A stretch of DNA of 64,000 bases from assembly GCF_900590755.1 (NCBI RefSeq), contig NZ_UUOC01000047.1, positions 163,042 to 227,041 of the forward strand. The letters run 5' to 3'. Source of the DNA: Pseudomonas viridiflava (GTDB lineage Bacteria > Pseudomonadota > Gammaproteobacteria > Pseudomonadales > Pseudomonadaceae). Positions 33,691 through 43,456 of this stretch are shown in pieces. The notes under the pieces were generated by a model. That model had not been told where the DNA came from, ran no database searches, and worked only from the letters and a program-made list of their open reading frames with translations. The translations under genes were made by a program, and so were the position numbers. The stretch's first letter is position 1; every line of letters begins with the position of its first letter.

Positions 33691-35085
33691 TCAAAAAAGC
33701 CGGTTCAGGCCGTCATAAGCGGCTACCCGATAGGCTTCAGCCATGGTCGGGTAGTTGAACGTGGTGTTGACGAAATACTTGAGGGTATTGGCCTCACCCG
33801 GCTGGTTCATGATCGCCTGGCCGATGTGCACAATCTCCGACGCCTGGTCGCCGAAGCAGTGCACGCCCAGCACCTCAAGAGTTTCGCGATGGAACAGGAT
33901 CTTCAGCATGCCCACGCGCTCGCCGGAAATCTGCGCCCGCGCCATGCCTTTGAAGAATGCCTTGCCCACTTCGTAAGGCACTTTGGCCTGGGTCAGTTCG
34001 TGTTCGTTCTTACCGATCGAGCTGATTTCCGGGATCGTATAAATACCGGTGGGCACGTCGTTGACGTAACGCCAGCTGCCGTTATCCACCACGCTACCGG
34101 CCGCTGAACGACCCTGGTCATAGGCGGCGCTGGCCAGACTTGGCCAGCCGATCACATCGCCAGCTCCATAAATGTTGGGAACGCTGGTGCGGTAGTTCTC
34201 GTCGACTTCGATCTGACCGCGACCGTTAGCCTTGATGCCGACGTTTTCCAGACCCAGCTTGTCGGTGTTGCCGGTCCGCCCGTTGCACCAGAGCAAGGCG
34301 TCGGCCTTGATCTTCTTGCCGGACTTGAGGTGCAGGATCACACCGTTATCCAGCCCTTCGACCTTTTCGTACTCTTCGTTGTGGCGAACCATCACGTTGT
34401 TGTTACTGAAGTGATAGCTCAGCGCCTGAGAGATTTCCGAATCCAGGAAGCTCAACAGCTGATCGCGGTTGTCCACCAGCTCGACCATCACACCCAGACC
34501 GCTGAAGATCGATGCGTATTCGCAGCCGATGACGCCAGCGCCGTAGATGATCAGTTTGCGTGGGGTGTGGCCAAGACTGAGGATGGTGTCGCTGTCGTAG
34601 ATACGCTTGTGGGAAAAATCGATATCCGCCGGGCGATAAGGCCGCGAACCGGTGGCGACGATGATCTGATTGGCGACCAGCTTTTCCACCACGCCATTGC
34701 CACACACCACATCAATACTGCGCTCGTCGGCAAAGCTGCCGGTGCCGAAGAAAACATCGACCCGATTGCGGGCGTAATAGCCGGTACGCGACGACACCTG
34801 CTTGGAGATGACGATTTCAGCGTTTTTCAACACGTCCGGGAACGAGAACCAGCGCGGCTCGCCAATGGCCCGGAACATCGGGTTGGTGTTGAAGTGGATG
34901 ATCTGCTTGACCGAGTGACGCAGCGCCTTGGACGGGATGGTGCCCAAGTGTGTGCAGTTGCCGCCCACCTGACGACGACTGTCGACCATTGCGACCTTGC
35001 GCCCCGCCTTTGCGGCGTTCATTGCCGCGCCTTCTCCTGCAGGGCCGGAACCCAGTACTACTACGTCGTAGTTGTAGACAGCCAT
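33691..35085 (-). CDS. sthA: Soluble pyridine nucleotide transhydrogenase SthA
   Basis: A 464-aa FAD flavoprotein that interconverts NADPH and NADH. It has the Rossmann VVLGSGPAGEGAAMNAAKAG (9-28), GGNCTHLGTIPSKALRH where the usual second redox Cys is Thr (typical of SthA, not lipoamide dehydrogenase), an NAD(P)-site IIYGAGVIGCEYASIF and FAD-site NIYGAGDVIGWPSLA. It is a single gene with its own promoter; it is convergent with the GDPD gene. Confidence 0.96.
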   Translation of the reverse strand: MAVYNYDVVVLGSGPAGEGAAMNAAKAGRKVAMVDSRRQVGGNCTHLGTIPSKALRHSVKQIIHFNTNPMFRAIGEPRWFSFPDVLKNAEIVISKQVSSRTGYYARNRVDVFFGTGSFADERSIDVVCGNGVVEKLVANQIIVATGSRPYRPADIDFSHKRIYDSDTILSLGHTPRKLIIYGAGVIGCEYASIFSGLGVMVELVDNRDQLLSFLDSEISQALSYHFSNNNVMVRHNEEYEKVEGLDNGVILHLKSGKKIKADALLWCNGRTGNTDKLGLENVGIKANGRGQIEVDENYRTSVPNIYGAGDVIGWPSLASAAYDQGRSAAGSVVDNGSWRYVNDVPTGIYTIPEISSIGKNEHELTQAKVPYEVGKAFFKGMARAQISGERVGMLKILFHRETLEVLGVHCFGDQASEIVHIGQAIMNQPGEANTLKYFVNTTFNYPTMAEAYRVAAYDGLNRLF

Positions 35086-35475
35086 GCGTACTCCTTAAAC
35101 AGGCCGAACTGCCACTCTGGCAGCTCTGGCTAAATCACGTCGCGGCCAGCGGCATGAAGGATCAAAACCCGAGGCGCAGTCTACACCTGCGCCAAAGCGT
35201 GGAACATTAACCGTTGGTAGCGCTGAAGGCCAATGTTGTCTGCGACTAAATGCCGCTCATCTCTCTCGCAGCCCGCGGAACATGAACGTTAAGTAGCAAG
35301 AGTTGTTTTTAAGCCCTTTTACACATATCGTTACAATTGCGTTGGATACAGGCAAGGAGCCTTGACCCCTGCAGCAGGACATAAAACTACAACGGATCCT
35401 TGAGGCGCTGTCGCCGATATAGCACGACCATGCTGGCGCCAGCACCTGACCAGACAGCCTAAGTGAGAAATTTCC
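35086..35475. other. Divergent spacer of sthA and the carboxylate transporter
   Basis: A 390-bp gene-free region that must hold both promoters. I see a short inverted repeat near 35113-35125 (TGCCA...TGGCA) and no convincing riboswitch, small RNA or operator. Confidence 0.4.
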
Positions 35476-36768
35476 ATGGCCTCGAATACAGGCAAGGGCA
35501 AAGCGATTTTTCGCGTTGTCAGCGGCAACTTCCTTGAAATGTTTGACTTCATGGTCTACGGCTTCTACGCCACGGCCATTGCCAAAACCTTCTTCCCTAC
35601 CGACAGCGCCTTCGCCTCCCTGATGTTGTCTCTGGCAACCTTCGGCGCAGGCTTCCTGATGCGTCCGCTGGGCGCCATTTTCCTCGGTGCCTACATCGAC
35701 CGCCACGGCCGTAAAAAAGGCCTGGTCGTCACCCTGGCAATGATGGCCATGGGTACGGTGCTGATTGCCTGCGTGCCGGGTTACGCAACCCTGGGTGTCG
35801 CGGCACCGCTGCTGGTGTTGCTCGGCCGATTGCTGCAAGGCTTCTCGGCTGGCGTGGAACTGGGTGGTGTGTCGGTGTATCTCGCCGAGATTTCCACACC
35901 GGGCCGCAAAGGCTTCTTCGTCAGCTGGCAGTCTGCAAGTCAGCAAGCAGCAGTGGTGTTCGCCGGTTTGCTGGGCGTTGGCCTCAACCACTGGCTGAGC
36001 CCTGAGCAAATGGGTGAATGGGGCTGGCGCGTGCCGTTCCTGATCGGCTGCCTGATCGTGCCGGTGATCTTCGTGATCCGCCGCTCCATGGAAGAAACTC
36101 CGGAGTTCCAGGCCCGCACTCACCACCCCACCTTGAAGGAAGTGGTGCGCTCCATCAGCCAGAACTTCGGCCTGGTGATTGGCGGCATGGCGCTGGTGGT
36201 CATGACCACAGTGTCGTTTTACCTGATCACTGCCTATACACCGACCTTCGGCAAAAACGAGCTACATCTGTCGGACCTCGACAGTTTGATCGTGACGGTA
36301 TTTGTCGGCATCTCGAACTTCATCTGGCTGCCAGTGATGGGTGCCCTGTCTGACCGGATCGGTCGCAAACCGCTGCTGATTGGCGCAACCGTGCTGGCCA
36401 TTGCGACGGCCTACCCTGCCCTGTCCTGGCTGGTGGCCCATCCGAGCTTCGGTAACTTGCTGATGGTCGAGTTGTGGCTGTCGTTCCTGTACGGCTCGTA
36501 TAACGGCGCGATGGTCGTGGCGCTGACCGAAATCATGCCGGTTGAAGTGCGCACCACTGGCTTCTCCCTGGCTTATAGCCTGGCGACCGCAACCTTTGGT
36601 GGATTCACCCCTGCAGCCTGTACCTACTTGATCCATGCGCTGGATAACAAGGCAGCGCCGGGGATCTGGCTGACCGGTGCCGCGGTGCTTGGCTTGCTGG
36701 CGACACTGGTTCTGTTCCGCAAAGGCGGGCAGAAACTGCAAGCGCCTGAGGCTGTGACGGCCGGCTGA
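35476..36768 (+). CDS. MFS transporter, MHS family (citrate/tricarballylate:H+ symporter-like)
   Basis: A 430-aa protein with 12 membrane helices. GNFLEMFDFMVYGFYATAIAKTFFP is the metabolite:H+ symporter N-terminus, and YIDRHGRKKGLVVTLAMMAMG is the loop 2-3 signature; GRLLQGFSAGVELGGVSVYLAEI is helix 5. Closest family by eye is the citrate/tricarballylate group (CitA, TcuC). It probably imports a tricarboxylate with protons; no catabolic genes accompany it. The ATG at 35476 has a weak GAGAAA upstream. Confidence 0.88.
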   Translation: MASNTGKGKAIFRVVSGNFLEMFDFMVYGFYATAIAKTFFPTDSAFASLMLSLATFGAGFLMRPLGAIFLGAYIDRHGRKKGLVVTLAMMAMGTVLIACVPGYATLGVAAPLLVLLGRLLQGFSAGVELGGVSVYLAEISTPGRKGFFVSWQSASQQAAVVFAGLLGVGLNHWLSPEQMGEWGWRVPFLIGCLIVPVIFVIRRSMEETPEFQARTHHPTLKEVVRSISQNFGLVIGGMALVVMTTVSFYLITAYTPTFGKNELHLSDLDSLIVTVFVGISNFIWLPVMGALSDRIGRKPLLIGATVLAIATAYPALSWLVAHPSFGNLLMVELWLSFLYGSYNGAMVVALTEIMPVEVRTTGFSLAYSLATATFGGFTPAACTYLIHALDNKAAPGIWLTGAAVLGLLATLVLFRKGGQKLQAPEAVTAG

Positions 36769-36775
36769 TCAAACC

Positions 36776-36848
36776 CTGTAGGAGCTGCCGAAGGCTGAGA
36801 ATGGCGGAGTGTCAGGAATCCCGATTCGCAGCCTTCGGCAGCTCCCTC
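36776..36848. repeat. REP doublet (GTAGGAGCTGCCGAAGG family)
   Basis: CTGTAGGAGCTGCCGAAGGC and GCCTTCGGCAGCTCC arms lie just after the transporter stop codon. Confidence 0.85.
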
Positions 36849-36942
36849 TATCTCTGTAGCTTCGGCGAATCAAGCACTGCGCTTTGAATCGAGTAGCAAC
36901 AACAGCATCCGGGTGCTGCTGAGTCAGGTTCCGTCCTGACGG

Positions 36943-37560
36943 CCGGGTCACTTTTGGTGCCAAAAGTAACCAAAACCTCTGCGCTGGCGTACGGCCCCCG
37001 CTTCGCGGCGGTTCCTTCGCTCCGGCACCGTGGGGCGGGCACGCGCCGACGGGCCATCCATGGCCCAACGGCGCTCGCTCGGCATCCATGCCGAGCGACC
37101 CACCCCACGGCACCTCCACTCAGCCTCCCGACGCGCATTTTGCGTCGCCTGTGAAATAGTGGGAGGAAAAAGCAAAAGCAAATCTGCTTTGCAGATTTCT
37201 TCAGCATGACGCCTTACTGCCTCACCCTGCTTTTGATTCTCGAGGCCTGCGCCAAACGTAAGAACGACCCAAATTGCGACTTGTGGCCGGCCGAGCGCAG
37301 GTATTGCGGAGTGCGGCTCTTTGTTTAAAGCCAGCGGCAAGGATGCCGGTTTAGCCGCACTGGGCCAGGGATGGCCCTTTGCGGCGACCCACGGAGCAAT
37401 GCCGGAGTGAGGGAAGTCTGAGCCTTGGCGAAGACCCGGACAAAGGAGCGGGAGCGCTTTGGTTACTTTCGTCTGGGCCGGCATTCCGGCGTTTCGAAAG
37501 TGACGCGCCGTAAGGGCGCAAAGGTGAATCAGGGTCGCCGCCGTTGCTGGATATACATGG
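36943..37560. repeat. Composite intergenic repeat element between convergent genes
   Basis: A GC-rich gene-free block of about 620 bp. The left end has CACTTTTGGTGCCAAAAGTAA and the right end, inverted, has GGTTACTTTCG followed by AAAGTGACGCGCCGTAAGGG. Inside are short palindromes (GGGCCATCCATGGCCC, GCTCGGCATCCATGCCGAGC) and, on the right, a TGCCGGTTTAGCCGC...GGGCCAGGGATGGCCC module. The right half, reverse complemented, follows the same module order as the arm at 63153-63351. Reading frames inside it are repeat-driven and not credible genes. It resembles repeats common between genes in fluorescent pseudomonads; no function known to me. Confidence 0.7.
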
Positions 37561-37602
37561 TTTTAGGGCACTCCCACAGAGTATCTACAGATACCCGAAC
37601 AC

Positions 37603-37636
37603 AAAAAACGCCCCGACCAGTTACCCGGTCGGGGCG
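37603..37636 (-). terminator. Rho-independent terminator of gapB
   Basis: CGCCCCGACC...GGTCGGGGCG, a 10-bp GC stem, is followed on the minus strand by six T (37608-37603). It lies 80 bp after the gapB stop codon, with the heptamer array between. Confidence 0.88.
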
Positions 37637-37647
37637 TTTCTGTTTCT

Positions 37648-37694
37648 GCTTGTAGCTTGTAGCTTGTAGCTTGTAGCTTGTAGCTTGTAGCTTG
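37648..37694. repeat. Tandem heptamer repeat (GCTTGTA)6
   Basis: Six exact copies of GCTTGTA plus a partial seventh lie between the gapB stop codon and its terminator, in the 3' untranslated region. Related GCTTG units continue to about 37710. Confidence 0.9.
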
Positions 37695-37717
37695 CCGCTT
37701 AAAGCTTGTAACTGCTT

Positions 37718-39166
37718 TTATTTCGGAAACGCTGGTGGGTTAACCCCCGCCATGTCTTCCATCACGCGAACCACCTGGCAGCTGTAACCGAATTCGTTGT
37801 CGTACCAGACGTACAGAACAACGCGGTTATCGTTGGCGATGGTTGCCTCGGCATCCACAACACCCGCGTGGCGCGAGCCCACGAAGTCAGTGGAAACCAC
37901 TTCCTGCGAGTTAACGAAATCGATCTGCTTGTGCAGGTCCGAGTGCAGCGCCATGTAGCGCAGGTACTCGTTCATCTCTTCGCGAGTGGTCGCTTTCTCA
38001 AGGTTCAGGTTGAGAATGGCCATGGAAACGTTTGGCGTCGGTACACGAATCGCGTTACCCGTCAGCTTGCCAGCCAGTTCAGGCAGCGCCTTGGCAGCAG
38101 CGGTGGCAGCACCGGTTTCAGTGATAACCATGTTCAGCGCGGCGCTACGGCCACGGCGATCGCCTTTGTGGAAGTTGTCGATCAGGTTCTGGTCGTTGGT
38201 GTACGAGTGAACCGTTTCAACGTGACCGTTGACGATACCGAACTTGTCGTTGACTGCCTTGAGCACCGGCACGATGGCGTTGGTGGTGCAGGAAGCTGCC
38301 GAAACGATCTTGTCGTCCGCCGTGATTTCACCGTGGTTGATACCGTGCACGATGTTCTTCAGCTTGCCTTTGCCAGGAGCGGTCAGCACGACGCGGTCGA
38401 TACCCGGGCAGGCCAGATGCTGGCCCAGGCCGTCGGCATCACGCCATACGCCAGTGTTGTCCACCAGCAATGCGTCCTTGATACCGTACTGGGTGTAATC
38501 CACCTCGGTCGGGTTCTTGGCGTAGATCACCTGAATCAGGTTGCCGTTGGCGGTGATGGTGCTGTTGGCTTCGTCGATGGTGATGGTGCCATCGAACGGG
38601 CCGTGCACCGAGTCACGACGCAGCAGGCTGGCGCGTTTGACCAGGTCGTTTTCAGCGCCCTTGCGGACCACGATTGCACGCAGACGCAGGCCATCGCCAC
38701 CACCGGTTTTTTCGATCAGGATGCGCGCCAGCAGGCGGCCAATCCGACCGAAACCGTATAGCACGACATCGGTGCCCTTGCGCGGGCTGGCAGACTGTTG
38801 CCCTACCAGCTCGGCGAGTTCTTCACGCACGAACTGCTCGGCGCTGCGGCCATTGCCTTCAGTCTTGAACTTGACGGCCAGCTTGCCCAGATCCACCGAA
38901 GCGGCACCCAGTTTCAGCTCGCTCATCGCTTTGATCAGCGGGAACGTCTCATGTACGGACAACTCACTTGCATCGGACTGACGATGACGCGCAAAGCGGT
39001 GGGCCTTGAGGATCGCAATCACTGAACGGTTGATCAGGCTGCGGCCATAGATCGAACTCACCACATTGTTATTGCGGTAGAGCTGACCGATAAGCGGGAT
39101 CATCGCCTCGGCGAGGGCTTCACGATCGATCCATTCACCAAGACACTGGTCGGGCTTCTGAGTCAC
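37718..39166 (-). CDS. gapB: Glyceraldehyde-3-phosphate dehydrogenase, long GapB-type
   Basis: A 482-aa protein, about 130-150 residues longer than classical GAPDH: an N-terminal extension (about 1-125, CLGEWIDREALAEAMIPLIGQLYRNNNVVSSIYG) precedes the Rossmann domain VVLYGFGRIGRLLAR and the catalytic segment SAASCTTNAIVPVLKAVND. Such long forms are usual in Pseudomonas beside mfd and probably act in gluconeogenesis. GTG at 39166 is preferred because GGAAGG lies 5 nt upstream; ATG at 39181 would give 487 residues. Confidence 0.92.
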   Translation of the reverse strand: MTQKPDQCLGEWIDREALAEAMIPLIGQLYRNNNVVSSIYGRSLINRSVIAILKAHRFARHRQSDASELSVHETFPLIKAMSELKLGAASVDLGKLAVKFKTEGNGRSAEQFVREELAELVGQQSASPRKGTDVVLYGFGRIGRLLARILIEKTGGGDGLRLRAIVVRKGAENDLVKRASLLRRDSVHGPFDGTITIDEANSTITANGNLIQVIYAKNPTEVDYTQYGIKDALLVDNTGVWRDADGLGQHLACPGIDRVVLTAPGKGKLKNIVHGINHGEITADDKIVSAASCTTNAIVPVLKAVNDKFGIVNGHVETVHSYTNDQNLIDNFHKGDRRGRSAALNMVITETGAATAAAKALPELAGKLTGNAIRVPTPNVSMAILNLNLEKATTREEMNEYLRYMALHSDLHKQIDFVNSQEVVSTDFVGSRHAGVVDAEATIANDNRVVLYVWYDNEFGYSCQVVRVMEDMAGVNPPAFPK

Positions 39167-39396
39167 GGGAACCTTCCACATGTAGGGGCTGAAAAAAGGG
39201 GCTACATTATGCCGCCGCCTTTGTTTATGAGCAATGTGCGGTTGTCAGATCAGCGTTCACTACATTTTGTTCCGCTGTACATCAGAAACGCTGCGCTTGG
39301 GATTTCTGCTCCTTAGCGTAGTCTCAGAACTGACAGCTGCCACCTTCGCCCGGTACAATCGCCGCCCCTGTCGCAACGCTTGGAGCTCAATCTTCC

Positions 39397-42300
39397 GTGC
39401 CCGTTCTGCGTCTACCGCTTCTTCCTGCTGCTGCAGGCAAACAACACTGGGGCAACCTGCCCGGTGCCGCCCTGAGCCTGGCCATTGCCGAGGCTGCAAG
39501 CGCCGCCAAGCGCTTTACCCTGCTCTTGACCGCCGACAGCCAGAGTGCCGAGCGTCTTGAGCAAGAGCTGAAGTTCTTCGCCCCCGATTTGCCGGTGTTG
39601 CATTTCCCGGATTGGGAGACGCTGCCTTACGACCTGTTCTCGCCGCACCAGGACATCATTTCCCAGCGTATCGCCAGCCTTTATAGGCTGCCGGAGCTGG
39701 TCCATGGCGTTCTGGTAGTGCCGATCACCACAGCCCTACATCGTCTGGCGCCGACCAAGTTCCTGCTGGGCAGCAGTCTGGTATTGGACATTGGCCAGAA
39801 GCTCGACATCGAAGCCATGCGCACGCGTCTCGAAGCCAGCGGCTATCGCTATGTGGATACTGTGTATGAGCACGGTGAGTTCACGGTGCGCGGCAACCTG
39901 CTTGATCTGTTCCCCATGGGCAGCAAGCTGCCATACCGGATCGACCTGTTCGATGATGAAATCGAAACCCTGCGCACGTTCGACCCGGAAAACCAGCGTT
40001 CCATCGACAAGGTAGAGTCGGTACGCCTGCTGCCAGCCCGTGAATTCCCGCTGCAAAAGGAAGAAGTCACCCGCTTCAAGGCCCGCTTTCGCGAGCGTTT
40101 TGATGTGGACTTCCGCCGCAGCCCGATCTTCCAGGACCTGAGCAGTGGCATCACGCCGGCCGGTATCGAGTATTACCTGCCGCTGTTTTTCGAAGAGACC
40201 TCGACGCTGTTCGATTACCTGCCCCAGGACACGCAAGTGTTTTCCCTGCCGGGCATCGAACAGGCTGCCGAGAATTTCTGGAACGACGTGCGCAACCGCT
40301 ACGAAGAACGCCGCGTCGATCCCGAGCGTCCTTTATTGCCACCGGCTGAATTGTTCTTGCCGGTGGAAGATTGCTTCGCCCGCCTGAAAAGCTGGCCGCG
40401 AGTCGTCGCCAGCCAACAGGACGTGGATGCTGGCGTCGGTCGGGAACGTTTTCCGGCGCAACTGCTGCCGGAACTGGCCATCGAAGCCAAAGCCAATCAG
40501 CCACTGGCAGCGCTGTCGAAATTCATTGACGAATTCGACGGCCGCATCCTGTTTACCGCCGAATCTGCTGGCCGCCGGGAAGTACTGCTGGAACTGCTGG
40601 AACGTCTGAAACTGCGACCGAAAACCGTCGACAGCTGGAACGACTTTGTTAAAGGCAAGGATCGGCTGTCGATCACCATCGCGCCCCTTGATGACGGCCT
40701 GCTGCTTGAACAACCAGCCATTGCCCTGATCGCTGAAAGCCCGCTGTTCGGCCAGCGGGTCATGCAGCGTCGGCGTCGTGAAAAACGCACCGATGGCGGC
40801 AATAATGATGCGGTGATCAAAAACCTTACCGAGCTGCGCGAAGGCGCGCCGGTTGTGCACATTGATCATGGCGTCGGTCGTTATCTGGGCCTTGCCACGC
40901 TGGAAGTGGAAAACCAGGTCGCTGAATTCCTGATGCTGGCCTACGCCGAGGACGCCAAGCTGTACGTCCCGGTGGCCAACCTGCATTTGATCGCCCGCTA
41001 CACCGGCAGTGATGACGCCTTGGCCCCGCTGCATCGACTGGGTTCGGAAGTCTGGCAGAAAGCCAAGCGCAAGGCCGCCGAGCAGGTGCGCGATGTGGCC
41101 GCCGAGCTGCTAGATATCTACGCCCGCCGCGCAGCTCGGGAAGGTTATGCCTTTGCCGACCCGAAAGCCGATTACGCCACCTTTAGCGCTGGCTTCCCGT
41201 TCGAAGAAACACCGGACCAACAAACCACTATTGATGCCGTGCGGGCTGACATGCTCGCACCCAAGCCCATGGACCGCCTGGTCTGCGGCGACGTGGGCTT
41301 CGGCAAAACCGAAGTGGCCATGCGTGCAGCGTTCATTGCCGTGCACGGCGGTCGTCAGGTGGCAATCCTGGTGCCGACCACCCTGCTCGCCCAGCAGCAC
41401 TACAACAGCTTCCGCGACCGCTTCGCCGACTGGCCAGTGAGCGTGGAAGTGATGAGCCGCTTCAAGTCCACCAAGGAAGTCAACGCAGCGGTGGCCGATC
41501 TGGCTGAAGGCAAGATCGACATCGTCATCGGCACCCACAAGCTGCTGCAGGACGACGTCAAGATCAAGAACCTCGGGTTGGTGATCATCGACGAAGAACA
41601 CCGCTTCGGGGTACGCCAGAAAGAACAGCTCAAGGCCCTGCGCAGCGAAGTCGATATTCTGACCCTGACCGCCACGCCGATTCCGCGCACGCTGAACATG
41701 GCTGTTTCGGGCATGCGCGACCTGTCGATCATCGCCACCCCGCCAGCGCGCCGCTTGTCGGTGCGCACCTTTGTCATGGAGCAGAACAAGCCCACGGTCA
41801 AGGAAGCGCTGCTGCGCGAACTGTTGCGCGGCGGTCAGGTTTACTACCTGCACAACGATGTGAAAACCATCGAAAAATGCGCCGCCGATCTGGCTGAACT
41901 GGTGCCGGAAGCCCGTATCGGCATTGGCCACGGGCAGATGCGCGAGCGCGAACTCGAACAGGTGATGAGCGACTTCTATCACAAGCGTTTCAACGTGCTG
42001 ATCGCCTCGACCATCATCGAGACCGGCATCGACGTACCGAGCGCCAACACCATTATTATCGAGCGTGCCGACAAGTTCGGCCTGGCGCAGCTGCACCAGT
42101 TGCGCGGCCGGGTCGGTCGCAGTCACCACCAGGCGTATGCCTATCTGCTAACCCCGCCTCGCAGCCAGATCACGCCCGATGCCGAAAAGCGTCTGGACGC
42201 CATCGCCAACACTCAGGACCTTGGCGCAGGCTTTGTGCTGGCCACCAACGACCTGGAAATCCGTGGCGCTGGCGAACTGCTGGGCGACGGCCAGAGCGGT

Positions 42301-42849
42301 CAGATCCAGGCAGTTGGCTTCACCCTGTACATGGAAATGCTCGAACGCGCGGTGAAATCCATCCGTAAAGGTGAACAACCGAATCTCGACCAGCCACTGG
42401 GCGGCGGGCCGGAAATCAATCTGCGGGTGCCTGCGCTGATTCCCGAGGCGTATCTGCCGGATGTGCATACGCGCCTGATTCTTTACAAGCGCATCGCCAA
42501 TGCCGCCGACGAAGACAGCCTCAAGGACCTGCAAGTGGAGATGATCGACCGCTTCGGCCTGCTCCCGGAGCCCACCAAGCATCTGGTGCGTATCACCTTG
42601 CTCAAATTGCAGGCCGAGCAACTGGGCATCAAGAAGGTCGATGCCGGGCCGCAAGGTGGCCGAATCGAGTTCGCCGCCGATACTCCGGTAGACCCGCTGA
42701 CGTTGATCAAGCTGATTCAGGGGCAACCCAACCGTTACAAATTCGAGGGCGCCACCCTGTTCAAATTCATGGTGCCCATGGAACGTCCGGAAGAGCGTTT
42801 CAACACCATTGAAGCGCTGTTCGAGCGCCTGACCCCGAAAACTGCTTGA
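39397..42849 (+). CDS. mfd: Transcription-repair coupling factor Mfd
   Basis: An 1150-aa ATP-dependent DNA translocase that displaces stalled RNA polymerase and recruits UvrA. The N-terminal UvrB-like module (about 1-350) has FPDWETLPYDLFSPHQDIISQR; the RNAP-interacting CarD-like domain (about 475-570) has VHIDHGVGRYLGL; the RecG-like translocase has Walker A GDVGFGKTEVAMRAAF and IIDEEHRFGV; the TRG/TRCF C-terminus is complete. GTG start at 39397 with GGAG about 10 nt upstream. Divergent from gapB. Confidence 0.97.
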   Translation: MPVLRLPLLPAAAGKQHWGNLPGAALSLAIAEAASAAKRFTLLLTADSQSAERLEQELKFFAPDLPVLHFPDWETLPYDLFSPHQDIISQRIASLYRLPELVHGVLVVPITTALHRLAPTKFLLGSSLVLDIGQKLDIEAMRTRLEASGYRYVDTVYEHGEFTVRGNLLDLFPMGSKLPYRIDLFDDEIETLRTFDPENQRSIDKVESVRLLPAREFPLQKEEVTRFKARFRERFDVDFRRSPIFQDLSSGITPAGIEYYLPLFFEETSTLFDYLPQDTQVFSLPGIEQAAENFWNDVRNRYEERRVDPERPLLPPAELFLPVEDCFARLKSWPRVVASQQDVDAGVGRERFPAQLLPELAIEAKANQPLAALSKFIDEFDGRILFTAESAGRREVLLELLERLKLRPKTVDSWNDFVKGKDRLSITIAPLDDGLLLEQPAIALIAESPLFGQRVMQRRRREKRTDGGNNDAVIKNLTELREGAPVVHIDHGVGRYLGLATLEVENQVAEFLMLAYAEDAKLYVPVANLHLIARYTGSDDALAPLHRLGSEVWQKAKRKAAEQVRDVAAELLDIYARRAAREGYAFADPKADYATFSAGFPFEETPDQQTTIDAVRADMLAPKPMDRLVCGDVGFGKTEVAMRAAFIAVHGGRQVAILVPTTLLAQQHYNSFRDRFADWPVSVEVMSRFKSTKEVNAAVADLAEGKIDIVIGTHKLLQDDVKIKNLGLVIIDEEHRFGVRQKEQLKALRSEVDILTLTATPIPRTLNMAVSGMRDLSIIATPPARRLSVRTFVMEQNKPTVKEALLRELLRGGQVYYLHNDVKTIEKCAADLAELVPEARIGIGHGQMRERELEQVMSDFYHKRFNVLIASTIIETGIDVPSANTIIIERADKFGLAQLHQLRGRVGRSHHQAYAYLLTPPRSQITPDAEKRLDAIANTQDLGAGFVLATNDLEIRGAGELLGDGQSGQIQAVGFTLYMEMLERAVKSIRKGEQPNLDQPLGGGPEINLRVPALIPEAYLPDVHTRLILYKRIANAADEDSLKDLQVEMIDRFGLLPEPTKHLVRITLLKLQAEQLGIKKVDAGPQGGRIEFAADTPVDPLTLIKLIQGQPNRYKFEGATLFKFMVPMERPEERFNTIEALFERLTPKTA

Positions 42850-42860
42850 AGGATTGCTCC

Positions 42861-43385
42861 ATGCGCGTGTTCCATTCACTCATTCTGCTGCTGACCCTGA
42901 TTGCGCCAGCAGCCTTTGCCGATGGCAGCTATCAGGTCGAGATGATCCTGTTCCGCCAACAAGGCGAGCCAGCGGCCACCCGCCAGTTCGCACCTGAAGA
43001 CTGGGCAAAGGGCGCGCAGAAAATCGACGCCGGCAATGAACGCGGTATCACGCTTGCTGAAATGGCCAACAAGCTCAATGACGGCGGCACTTACCAAGTG
43101 GTGCTGCATCGCGCCTGGCAGCAGAATATCGGCACCGAGCCGAGTAAAATGGCGGTCACCAGCGGCCAGGAAAAATTCGGCCACTTCCCCATTGAGGGCA
43201 CCGTGAGCATTGCACTGGCACGCTTCACCGATATTGCGGCAGACTTCTGGGTCAACCAGCTGGATGCCCATGGCGTGCTGACCAGCAGCGAACGCATGAA
43301 GCAGACCACTCGGGTGAAAAACGGAGAGTTAACCTACATGGACAACGGAAGTCTGGCGATGCTGATCAAAGTATCGCCACTGTGA
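42861..43385 (+). CDS. csiV: CsiV-family periplasmic protein
   Basis: A 174-aa protein with a signal peptide (residues 1-20, cleavage at AFA-DG). YQVEMILFRQ right after the signal, LHRAWQQNIG near the middle and the late KNGELTYMDNGSLAMLIKVSPL fit CsiV, a peptidoglycan-binding protein first described in Vibrio. ATG at 42861 has GAAGGA 8 nt upstream, and only 11 bp separate it from mfd, so the two are probably cotranscribed. The functional transfer from Vibrio is tentative. Confidence 0.7.
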   Translation: MRVFHSLILLLTLIAPAAFADGSYQVEMILFRQQGEPAATRQFAPEDWAKGAQKIDAGNERGITLAEMANKLNDGGTYQVVLHRAWQQNIGTEPSKMAVTSGQEKFGHFPIEGTVSIALARFTDIAADFWVNQLDAHGVLTSSERMKQTTRVKNGELTYMDNGSLAMLIKVSPL

Positions 43386-43456
43386 CCACTCAAGGAGCGC
43401 CTGATGCGCTTCTTGCCCCTTTTGAGCATCGCTACGGCGTAGGGCTGTATTGAACT

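Noticed and set aside
36769..37540. Several open frames of 66-178 codons in the 36.9-kb repeat
   Set aside because: They run on both strands through palindromes and repeat modules; composition follows the repeat and no domain is visible.
43404..43442. 12-codon frame between csiV and the SNF2 gene with a good AAGGAG site
   Set aside because: Too short to support as a gene. It could be a leader peptide, but nothing besides the ribosome-binding site speaks for it.
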